From contig NC_039480.1 of the NCBI RefSeq assembly GCF_003590095.1, forward strand, positions 10,703,328-10,767,327: a stretch of DNA of 64,000 bases. Reading direction: 5' to 3'. Both the position numbers and the translations under genes were made by a program. The notes under the pieces were generated by a model that saw nothing but the letters and a program-made list of their open reading frames with translations, was not told the origin of the DNA and did no database searches. Positions 46,501 through 57,249 of this stretch are shown in pieces (position 1 is the stretch's first letter; every line of letters begins with the position of its first letter). This DNA is from Trichoplusia ni (taxonomy: Eukaryota; Arthropoda; Insecta; Lepidoptera; Noctuidae).

Positions 46501-49213
46501 GTATACCATAATTTCTATCCTTTCAAATGCAAAGTTTTGTATACGTGCATATGTAGGCTAAGGTATACTTTTTACACTCATAATATTGGTCGAACGGGCA
46601 ACGTCCGTCAGCAGGGTACTTCACAACAGACTCACGATCGCGTTATGTTAAGTAATAGGCTAGATCAAAAGGCTAATAGCATTCTGTGCATGCTCCTTTT
46701 AATAGGAATGTTGGCTAATAATAGCGGTGGTATGTATGCTGCGCCCTTGTTGAAATAATTTACTAACGGTGCTTATTTAGAACATTTGTAAACATGTGGG
46801 GGTTGCTTAACCGATCGCGTTTTCAGTTCGAAAGTACATTTTGACGAACCGAAAGGGCTCCCAATACTTATAATAAGCCTGACTACTGAAATGTTAACAT
46901 GTTTGCTTAGTCACCAACGCTTTTCCCTTCTTTGACTGAGGCTTTTGCTCGATGGTAAAACAATTTACATTATTATAAATCGTCACGGCAATAATGCAAT
47001 CTACGGCAGCGATAGCTATAACAATTATATCAGCGCGGCAAAGCGTGCGTTAAGTTCTGGTTGTAAACTTTTAGTGTTATCGCGGAGTTCGAATCACCAC
47101 GTGGAGATTAGTTCTGATATTCATTATTGAATTTTAATTACACGGCGAAGACTACTGTCTCAAGGTGTCGCGAAGACCTATTAGTACCTATCTAATAGTA
47201 ATATGAACCTGATCCTTGTTTATCTAGAAGCCTACAATTTTGCTGCTAATAAAATATTGTCTAACATTTGAAAACCCTAATTTTTTCTTCTTCACTAAGG
47301 TATTAGACAATTTAATGAACTACATATCCAACAAGGCATGGAAAGGCAAGTGTACCCAAATACAGACTATATACTCAATAGGCAGATGGCAGAACATTTT
47401 GCCCAGAAATGTGTATTAACAAGTATATAAGAGGACACTACCCTACATTTTAATACTGAAAGTGACAGTAAAAAAATTGGTTTTAGGCCATTTATGAACC
47501 CCATTGAAGGACCCCATGAAATGTATAATATGTAAATTGTAGAAAGGTATGTTGTGTATATCGGACCATACAAATGCATCTACTTCTTGTCATCTCTACA
47601 TCACTCTATGGTTACTGGTAGAAAAATGAAGCCCCCTAAGTGTATATTTTCATTTATTAAAATTATAAATAAATAAAGGCACAAATACTTGAATATTAAA
47701 TAATTACATCTACTTGCAAGAGCTGAGTAGTGTTATGATAATTATGAAAGTTGTTTTATTTTAAATACCTGAAGGCCAGCTAGTGTTTTTTTATAACATA
47801 TTTGTTTAACTAACAAAACAACCTACCCTTGAACTTAGTCTATGCTAATTTAGAAGATTCAGTAATTAAATACATACATTAGTTCACAAATTACAATCTT
47901 TACTAATTCATTTTCAAATACAAAACCAAAATTGATTTCATGTATAAAGAAATACCTAGTTACAATTACGGACACTAGAATTTCTAATACACAAATTTAA
48001 GTGCTTTAGAAACATTAAGATAACCAGTTTTCAAATTAAAGTAATAAATATATTCTTTTACTTATATACTTGTTAATTAATTAACACATTAATTCCAACT
48101 TTTTCAGCCTAGTACAATAAATTTTAGAATGCCCGCTCACTTCCTCAATACCGATGTTAATGACTGCTGAAGTCAATAAAGTGGTGAAAGTATGATTTAG
48201 CATGAAAATTATAATACGCTTGTCATTTGTTTCTGCATTCTTGTAAACTGAGATTCACTGTGGCAGTTTGCATTGATACTTTCACTAGGCTTACATTATC
48301 TGACATGCAATGTTAGTTGTTCAATGTTCACAGATAAGAATCAGTCAAGATAGGCAAGAGATATATAGGTCAAATTAAATCTTGTGGGTTTTATGTGTAT
48401 GAATAAGAGATAGATACTTCTGAATGCAATAAAGTATTATTTGATTAATTGATGATATTTGATGATATTTAATGATATAGGATGTATTTATAATACTCAC
48501 AAACCAAAAATACTAAGCAAGGAATGTGTGTCAATTTAACACCAGCTAAAGAAGCTAAATAAAGACACATTTCATGCCTAATAATTAAGGACAGCACGAA
48601 GCTCTTAATTGCTTGGAGACATGTGCAAAGATACAATAATTATTACAGTCTGACTACATGGGAACAAAAATCTTACCTAATTGTTATGCCATCTCCCTTG
48701 GTTAGGTACAGGTCGTAGTGTGTAGTCCATTTGGGATCGAGGGTAGCTTTGACAGTGTTTGTTGAATACACCTGTCCACTTCCATCTACGGAGATTTTAG
48801 CAAAAGGGTCTGGTAAACCTGCAACAAACCGATTATCACTGATATTGTGTTTCAATTGACAACAACATACTTTTACAAAAAGGTCGTGCATCCGAACGTT
48901 GATTTGTTTTATATTTCCGAAGCAAGTCGCGTATTCTCTCATCTCAAGGTGAGTTTTATTGGATGCGTTATATTCCGAAAATGAACCAACGATTTTGTAT
49001 CAAATATATACTTACGGAATAGATCCCTCCTGACCAAATTCCTTGCGCACAAAACTAAAAACAAAATAATAAGTTAATTACAAAGAATGTCATACATTAC
49101 ATTCGAAGCAAAATAGTCACACCAAGTAGCGGAAATGATTGAATAACATGGCACTCACTAGTTAAACGTATTTTTTGGGCTCCATATTTTCTGTTGGACA
49201 CTGGAGTGGACAT
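40520..49213 (-). CDS. Smurf: HECT-type E3 ubiquitin ligase Smurf
   Basis: Twelve exons on the minus strand: 49159-49213, 49016-49054, 48677-48818, 45524-45624, 45024-45273, 44521-44751, 43928-44064, 42348-42580, 41934-42110, 41535-41774, 41251-41438, 40520-41168; phases agree and give 813 aa. Order: membrane-binding C2 domain (about 10-130; LPDPFAKISVDGSGQ, TLDPKW), WW1 (183-212, split by an intron; WEERVTSNGR, YYVNHLSRRTQWERP), a Pro/Ala/Ser-rich linker, WW2 (313-345; GYEMRTTAQGQVYF, STWHDPR), WW3 (357-390; GPLPPGWEMR, YFVDHNNRTTQFTDPR) and HECT (about 455-813) with the catalytic Cys781 in AHTCFNRLDLPPY. Smurf ubiquitinates Smad and receptor components to limit BMP/TGF-beta signalling. It is longer than human SMURF1 and shorter than the fly protein. 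The last exon and parts of exons 5, 6 and 8 are extremely GC-rich against AT-rich introns. Divergent from the asparaginase gene. Confidence 0.96.
45625..48676. other. Smurf intron 3
   Basis: 3-kb AT-rich intron between exons 45524-45624 and 48677-48818. It contains the less AT-rich, partly open region at 46537-47130 described separately. At 48448-48480 there are three tandem TGATGATATT-like units. No other feature seen. Confidence 0.6.
46537..47130 (+). pseudogene. Decayed open frame of unknown origin in a Smurf intron
   Basis: One plus-strand frame is open from 46537 to 46758 and from 46945 to 47130. The stretch between stays in the same frame and is broken by only a few stops (TAA at 46756, TAA near 46789, TGA near 46936). 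Base composition is more balanced than the surrounding intron, with CG dinucleotides and coding-like codons. The first part includes a hydrophobic run (SILCMLLLIGMLANN). The second includes TIYIIINRHGNNAIYGSDSY. I recognise no family. It could be an old transposon or other insertion, or chance. Confidence 0.3.
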
Positions 49214-50563
49214 CTTTTACTACTACGGAATAACCATCGGGATGAAGTAGTTTTTAAAATGATTTCATAGGATTTTCACATAAACTTATAACCACCATTT
49301 TTATTTCATTGAAATGAGTTTTTTTTAAGATTATTTTTGGTTTGGATACCAGACTGGTTTGAGTTGCATGACAAAAGACAGATTAAAAAATATGTTGTAA
49401 GGATAGTCATCTATTGACAAAAATATATTAGAAATCTAGATAAACGTTTGATTATTTGTAAATTTTAATTACCATTACACATCTATCGTCATTACCATGG
49501 TATAAATCCGAGTCAAGTTGTTGTGGCAATTGGCACTGTTCTCAAGCCAGAAACTATTCGAGGAAAAAAAACAAAACTGTTTGTACCGTGTCTATGCCGT
49601 CTGACAAAATAACAACAACAAAATAATTTTGACAAAGTCAACAAACAAAGTTTTTGTAAGTACTTTTTATGATGAACTTAAAATTGTAATAACTATATTT
49701 AAAAAAAAATGGCTTTAAATCGCATGGGTTCTTCACATCCTATTTATAAATTCGCTCTTAAATTGAAGTTAATTGCAAATAAAAATACACTTCCGCAAGT
49801 TCCTTTCTACATTCCCTGGAGAGCAATAACCTTGCGCGGCAATTTCAAAGCGCTATATTTTAATTTTATTTCATTAATGTAAGTAAAATGTGAGAAGTTC
49901 AATAAGTTTATTGGGCTATAGGAAGACGCCAAATAAATAACAAATCTCAAACTCAAACCTCAACACCTGTTCATTTTTCCATCAGTCCGTCACCACACCG
50001 TATCTCATGAACCGTCTTAGGTAATGTTGGAATATTCACAGGTGATGTATTTATGTTGCCGTTATAAAAACAAAGAAACTAAGTTGAGGTTGATATTTTC
50101 ATGTATTTGATGAAAGACCATAATTCGGTTACTGTCGGTTAATAGGTTACTGAAATTTGATTTTCGTTACCCTATTTGTACGGTACATTTTCAATTATTA
50201 TTCGTTTTCGTAAATCAATATTACGCTTTTGGCTACATACTCCGTAATCGGTAAATTTATTGTGTACCTAATCGGTTATCTTGCCAAATTAAATATCAAT
50301 ACAGTTACCTAATAAATAAAATAACAACTGAATAGTCCATAATAAGCCCATCCTCAATCAATTGTTATGCATGTTATTTTATATTATATTAGCTCAAGTA
50401 CATACACTGAACCTATTTCAAATAGATAATGTTGGTTGATTGTAGCAAGTAGGTGCAGTAACAACTTAACGTGTTCCATTTTAGTGTTTATCAAGCAAAC
50501 GTAACGGACGCACGCTCTTCCTGCAACTCGACGAGTAAATATCAGGATAATCAGTGTTCGAAA
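49214..50563. promoter_or_regulatory. Divergent upstream region of Smurf and the asparaginase gene
   Basis: 1.35 kb between the two start codons; both promoters are expected here. Around 49965-50030 (minus) there is a diverged copy of the repeat seen at 16625 (GGTTCATGAGATACGG, GTGACGGACTGATGG). No TATA box or other site is clear. Confidence 0.5.
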
Positions 50564-52704
50564 ATGCAGCCCATTATCATCGTGCATGGTGGCGCCGGCG
50601 ACATTCCTCAAAGTCGGGTTAAGGGCAAGTTGGACGGGGTTAAGGCGGCCGTGACGGCGGGACACGAGTGCCTTATGAGCGGGGGAAGTGCCTTGGATGC
50701 TGTTGAGGCAGCCGTCGTTTATATGGAGAAAGACGAGAACTTTAACGCTGGTAACTTCTTAAGAATCTATCTTCTTTTAAAATTCTTGATCATGAAATTC
50801 ATCCAACTATCGAGATATAGATCGTAATACATTTTTATAGCAGATGCTGTGCAGATAAGCATCGGTATGCACAATGCATGTTTATAATGTACATTGTTCT
50901 AAATATATCTACATATTATTATGTTTATCTAAATGTAAATATAACCGATAATGTCACCTACTTTGATATTTATTCTATGTAGCAGCCGTAAGTTTAGTAA
51001 TTGGATAAAGGTCTTATTTTGATAAAAATTGCGTTTTGAAGATGGTGCATATTAACTCCTTTCACGAACCTGTAATAGAGCACAACCTACGATGCGCTAT
51101 TCATTGGTTTTCAGGTTACGGATCAGTTTTAAACCTCCGGGGTGAAGTGGCGATGGAAGCCAGTATAATGCGTGGAGAGGATCTGAACGCGGGAGCTGTC
51201 ACGCTGATCAAGGAATTCCTGCACCCCATCAGCATTGCCTACAAAGTTCTCACCGACTCGCCGCATTCCTTCTTAGGAGGCGAAGGCGCTAAACTTTTTG
51301 CATTAGAAAAGGTAATTCAATTAAAATATAACAATAAAAAAGCCCCAACATAAACGCCCCACCACCAATTTTCTTATCAAATATTGCTTCGAACTCCTTG
51401 ATTAAGTCATCAAATCCTATTTTCTCTTCTCAACCGATATTTATGGAACATAGTCAAGAACACTCGCACATAATTCTTCTTTAAATACGAAACAAACTAA
51501 ATTGATATCGCTCAATTCGTTCAAAAGCTATGATGTCACAGCGTTTAGATGGATTGACGGACACTTGAAACGTAAAACCCCCTTCTTTCGTCGGGTTTGA
51601 TAAACCTCTTGACAATAATCTTTCTAGAAAAGTTTGGTATATCGAATATTCATATTAGATATAAGTGTTTTTTTGCAGGGTTTTAAAACGGTACCGCCTG
51701 AATCCTTAATCAGCGAAAATGCAAAAAAAGCTTTAGAAAATTTCTTAAAACATGGAGATTTCGGTAGAACCGAAATTGGACCACAAGAGGTATTTTTTCC
51801 TATTACATATGTAAACATTATTTACATTTATTTTATTTAAAAAAATCTAGACATAAATTTAGACATATAGCAATAAAATTTATTTTCAGGGTGGAGTGGG
51901 AACTGTAGGTGCTGTGGCAATAGATTCTAAAGGTCATGTGGCAGTAGCCACCAGCACTGGGGGCATGAGTGGAAAGGCAGTGGGTAGGATAGGCGACACT
52001 CCTCAAATCGGCAGCGGCACCTATGCCGACGACAACGTTGGAGGCGTTTCTACCACGGGTACGACCAAAACTTAGTTTATTACCTTGAGGGGCCGTTTGC
52101 GCGGTGATAAGTATTGAATGGAAAGTTTCATAATGATACTCGGTGTTGTTACAGGGCATGGAGAGTCCATTCTTAAGTACTGTTTGGCTCATAGTATTAT
52201 AAAGCTTATGGAAGGTGGGATGGATGCGAACAAGGCTACAACTGATGCCGTAAATGGTAATTACAATTTTGAAGAATGTTTACACTAAATTAATGGTATT
52301 AAATTGTTAGTTACGATACTGCTCTGAAACGGATTGAACGATATGATGAAATGATTTTTTTAGTTTTAAGAATAGACTACTTTCTCTTTTTGATTAGTAC
52401 TATGTTTATTTTATTTAAAGTTTTTAAACATCAAAAATCCCTAGAAATGGCAAAAAAAAACACTTTTCGGGTCAGCTAGTATGATAAAAATATTATGTGT
52501 TCATGTATTCATTTCATATTTCTAGGAATGACTGCTCGGCTTCTGAACACCGCTGGTGCGATTACTCTATCAAAAGATGGCGATGTGGGTATTCATTTCA
52601 GTTCGAAAAGAATGTCTTGGGCGTACGTAAAGGATGATCAAATTTATTACGGCATCGAACAAGGGGAGACGCTTAAAGAACCGTACTGTCCTAAGAATAA
52701 TTAA
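50564..52704 (+). CDS. ASRGL1: Isoaspartyl peptidase / L-asparaginase (ASRGL1-like)
   Basis: Six exons: 50564-50750, 51115-51311, 51679-51789, 51890-52058, 52155-52256, 52526-52704, giving 314 aa, close to the human enzyme. An N-terminal-nucleophile hydrolase that cuts isoaspartyl dipeptides and L-asparagine after self-cleavage. The first strand and glycine loop are visible (IIIVHGGAGDIP), as is FNAGYGSVL across the first junction. The nucleophile is Thr170 in GVGTVGAVAID, where the precursor cleaves itself just before the Thr. The substrate-binding block follows (STGGMSGKAVGRIGDTPQIG, then TYADDNVGGVSTTGHGES). The alpha subunit ends at 169 and the beta subunit is 170-314. An upstream in-frame ATG at 50471 would add 31 residues; the ATG at 50564 fits the family start. 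Cytosolic, no signal peptide. Followed 461 bp downstream by PGS1 in the same direction. Confidence 0.94.
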
Positions 52705-53165
52705 TACGGTCATGTTTAAGCAGAGGCGCTCGTACACGTATCAAACATCGCATAATTACTTAAGATATATATAGACATGTACTATCAAATGTATGTCAAA
52801 TATGGGATCAATTATGATTGATTTTGGATTTGTGAAGCATTTTGTATAGATATTTAAAGTTATGAGATTTCTTGGTATTGAGATAAAATGTAAAAATTAG
52901 GGAATTATTTATTTCTATACAGTGTTGATAATTGTTAAGGTGCTTAATTAAAAAAAAATACTACCTTGTCTCGTTTTATTTTATCTAAAAAGCCTTTATA
53001 TACGAGCCCGATATTAAAAGTATGGCCTTTTTGTAAGAATGTCAGAATGACACCTGTCACATGCCAATTGTGAGAATCCAAAAACTCGAATTCGCATGTA
53101 GTCTTCGTTCGATCTTCAGTTTGTAATAGATGACTGTGATTTTGAAATAGTAAACATAAATTAAA
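52705..53165. other. Short intergenic gap between asparaginase and PGS1 genes
   Basis: Contains the 3' UTR of the asparaginase gene (a possible ATTAAA signal at about 52946) and the PGS1 promoter or 5' UTR. There is no open frame of note. Confidence 0.5.
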
Positions 53166-55305
53166 ATGTTGTTTAATGGTAATATACCGATTAGATTTAA
53201 GCCGTCTGAGTTAAATTGTTTTAACTGGTTGTACAGTGTTGCACCGTGTTTCCCTGTACATGCTTCTACAGTAAACATAATAAATGATCCCAAAAAATTC
53301 TATGATACATTATGTGAAAGGTTTCGGAATGCTAACCGTCGAATATCCGTCGCTAGCTTGTACTTGGGTACTGGTCCCATGGAAAGAACACTTGTGGACA
53401 TTACTAGTAGGAATTTAGAGAAACATAAAGATTTAACATTCAAGATACTTCTAGACCATCAACGAGGCACTCGAGGGGAAAAGAACTCTGTGACCATGTT
53501 ACAAGAGATAATCAATGACTATCATAACACAAAGTGCTCGGTCAACTTGTACCAAACTCCTAGACTTCATGGTTCGTGGTCCAAGGCTTTACCAGCTCGT
53601 TACAATGAGCTTATAGGGCTACAACACATGAAGATCTACATAGCAGATGACTCTGTCTTACTGAGTGGGGCTAATTGTTCTAATGACTACTTTGAACAGA
53701 GACAGGATCGATATGTGGAAATTTTGGATGCAGACCTGGCCAATTTTTATAGTGAACTCATAGGTATGATGACTGTAAGTTCTAGTTATTTGTTTTTTAT
53801 TTTGCTTTTGATAAGGAAGCATTTTAATCTAAAGCCTAATAATATTTGAGTTTCATTGCAAGCTAGGAGTTAAGTAGTATTTAATTAAGAGTACTTCCAT
53901 CAAAATCTTGATTTTTAATTTTTCTATTTTTACATTACAGATGAGGTAAGTAACTACAGCAAGTGCTGTGGACCAAATGGTGTTGAAGAAAGAAAAAAGT
54001 ATGGCTCAAAAGAGTTAATACTTCATGAAATGAGACACAAAATAAATGAACTTATTTCAAGATGGAAGGAAAAACAGTTGGAGAAACTTGGATCCATACA
54101 TGATACTAATGGTATAATTCAGTTTAGTATTCTTATACAATATTCATTAGACATAATATTATAAACTCAATTGGCTAATAGAACAATACAATCATAAAGT
54201 ACTGAAGAATTATGTTTTCCTCTTTCTGGTTTAAATTTTCTTAATGTTAATAACGAAATATTTTTTTTAATGTATTTTATTTCTCTTTTATATCTTGACA
54301 GAAGAAAAAAAAGACACATGGATCTTTCCTCTAATACAAATGGGTGAATTTGGGATCACTCAAGACGAAGAAGTTACCAGCAGGATACTTGCTTCAGTGC
54401 CTCAAGACTCCCATTTACAGTTAGCCACTGGTTATTTTAACCTAACAGATAATTATGCTGAAACTTTGTTAAAAGAGTGCAAGGCAAATATCAGTTTACT
54501 GATGGCTCATCCTAATGTAAGTATTGCAAAAATAAAGTATGTTTTTATAAACTCAGTTTTTAAAGTGCAAATTGAAGTTACTTATAAAATACACCATTTG
54601 TTTTCAGGCCAATGGATTTTTAGGGGCATCAGGACCAGCAGGTGGAATTCCGCATGCTTATTCTTTGATTGCCAGAAAGTAAGTTATTTTTCAGAATAAA
54701 TATATCCTGCAAAGCAACTATTCTTTGTACTAATATAGATTAATTTGCTTTACAGATTTTGGCAGAGAGTCCAAGATTACAAGCAGACAAATAGGGTGGA
54801 AATGCTTGAGTATGAACGACCAGGATGGACATTTCATGCAAAAGGATTATGGTAAAAAACCGCATATAATTAATTGTAGAGTATAAATTATCAAGAGTCA
54901 AGTAATAAAGGGTTGATTGATTTTCATTCTACAGGTACTACCCACCGGGGTCGGGACTGCCGTGGGCGACTATAGTAGGCTCGGCGAACTTAGGAGAGCG
55001 ATCTGTTAAACGCGATCTCGAAGCTCAGGCTGCTATTTTTACTGTGTCTTCCGATTTGCAGGTTAGTTAGTTTGTCTGTAACATTTAATAAAGCTCCACT
55101 AGATACCATACTAGGATTCTCTTTTATCTATTTATCTATTTCTATGTGTCTATTTTACGTGAATTACTTAAAATTACAGAAAAAGTTACGTGAGGAATCG
55201 CAGCTGTTGCATCACTATGCAACAGAGTGTAGTATGGAGCTGCAGAAGAGAGACACGCCGCTATGGGTGCGAGCGACGGTCGGCCTGTTTAGAACATATT
55301 TTTAA
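53166..55305 (+). CDS. PGS1: Phosphatidylglycerophosphate synthase (PGS1), mitochondrial
   Basis: Seven exons: 53166-53763, 53941-54111, 54302-54516, 54608-54678, 54756-54851, 54935-55061, 55180-55305, giving 467 aa. It transfers a phosphatidyl group from CDP-diacylglycerol to glycerol-3-phosphate, the committed step to phosphatidylglycerol and cardiolipin at the mitochondrial inner membrane. It belongs to the phospholipase D superfamily. The first HKD motif is H154-M-K156-x4-D161 with SGANCSNDYF behind it. The second is H379-A-K381-GLWYY, which lacks the usual Asp, followed by IVGSANLGERSVKRDLEAQ, as in other eukaryotic PGS1 proteins. Near the N-terminus, SVASLYLGTGPMERTL and LLDHQRGTRG are typical. 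The N-terminal ~35 residues have few acids and could serve mitochondrial import. An AATAAA at 56129 would end an ~820-nt 3' UTR. Confidence 0.95.
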
Positions 55306-57249
55306 GTAATGCTGAACTAATTTTAAGGGGAGTACACTGTGCTTAACTACTATAATTATGATATTGCCTTATTATTCTTAGCCTGTTCTGCGGAATTGCA
55401 GTGCAAATATCACGACTACAGCTAAACTAGTTCAAGTGAGGGGCGATTTCATTAGTTATTTAAAACTGGACGAAGCATGTTATGTAGTAAGCCTGAATTT
55501 AACTAAAAACTTTAATTTGCATGTCTATATTGGCCCTATAGTGTTCGGCTACTGAAGGTTAAAAATTTACAATTTCTTATTCATTTCTAATCAGAAGTAA
55601 AATATTTAACATAACATAATAAGTATCTGCTAAACCTATAAAAGCAATTGTCATAAGTACAGTTGCACAACTCTTGGTTATCTTGGGTGGTTTTCCAGAT
55701 TGTTCAGCCAAAGTAGTGATAACAGTGATATTATATTTTAATGGTACGGTCGAGTTTCTATACAACTTGTAAACATAAAAGTTTAAAATTTAATTTTGCT
55801 GTAAATTTTCAACTAATTTATTTTCATAGTTTTACATGTGTGCAGATTTATTTTCATTTTTCATAGTGTGGGGCAATAGCGTTTCTATTGCTTTGTCATT
55901 TAATCAGTATTATTTTCTATCAGCCAATGTAGGCCTTCCCTTAATATGTTGTTTAAATTAATAGTTTAGTTATATAGTGTGGGTCTGTGAATTCGTTTTT
56001 ATGTATGTAGTTGTATTGTATGAGGAAATTAAGCTTGACAGAATTTATTAAAACTTGTTACCATGTGAATGTTACATAGGTTAGTTAATATGTTATTGTT
56101 TTTTGTAAATGTATGACAGTGTTCGGGAAATAAAACCAAAAACTTTTAATAATTCTCAATTATATTCACTCTTATTTTCATTTATATAATCACATAATCA
56201 TAATTATTCCGATTCACACTTAAAATAATTTTATAATAAATTAAACGAGAAAATATTCCGCAATAATTAATACAAAACTCAGTCGTTTCCTGACATTATT
56301 TGATTAGAAATAAAGTATACGATCAAATTTACAATAATAGGAATCAGGCACATTATTAATAATAAAACTAATAACTAGTGAGTAGCAAGACTTGTTCAAT
56401 GTTGGATCATAAATAGGAAACAGGACGAATGCGAGTTACAAATGGAAATGGACGAAATCACACGAAACAATATTTGTTACAATATCAGCAAATAATTGAT
56501 CCGATAAAATAAAAAAAAATAAACTCACTTTTGAGCATATAATCATTTCTGATTAAAATAATCATTGCAATTGAGCAATTTACACAAATACTTATATAAC
56601 AATAATTATAATTCACGTTAGAATCAGTTACTGAGGCATACTTATAGTATTCGTTTAACAGTGAGCAATTGAATTAAATATCTATATGAATTAATATTCA
56701 ATGAATTTGAAACAAGAAGAGTAAGGAAACCTCCACTACTCGAGCATGGATGCTGTTTATCCTAATCTTTGGTGTGCTGGACATAACTACGCTGAGTGGC
56801 TTTACTAAATGTAGCGTGCATTGACGAACAAGCGATTACTATTGTAAATAAATAACGAGACGCTTCATTCAGCAAAGTCGGTCAGTCCACACGGGAACAT
56901 TTACTGTTGTGTCGCGGTAACGCCTTCAATCTATAATACACTACGGACGCTGATAGTAGGTACAAAAATAGTTCACCTATTCAATATAATTAAGACTACT
57001 TAACAATTAAGTATCGCGAGGAGGCCATCGTAAAAATAAATTATAAAAAATCGACGAAATTAATATCAACAAACATAAGAAATGACTCGATAGGCACAAT
57101 ACGAAACGTATAGATACTGACATTCAGGCACCGGGACCTCCTCGAATTATAATACTACTTATAGCAAATCACACTAAGGTAAATTGACTAGGCGTGTTGT
57201 GAGTGGGTGGCGCTAGTGGCGCTAGAGGGCGCTGGAGGCGCTAGGCCGG
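55306..57249. other. 3' flanks of convergent PGS1 and rhomboid genes
   Basis: AT-rich with no coding sequence. PGS1 3' UTR probably runs to 56129-56150. The rest, up to 57249, is likely rhomboid 3' UTR and spacer. Confidence 0.55.
56129..56134 (+). terminator. Poly(A) signal of PGS1
   Basis: AATAAA in GGGAAATAAAACC, the first perfect hexamer I see downstream of the PGS1 stop. A poly(A) site would follow within ~20-30 bases. Confidence 0.55.
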
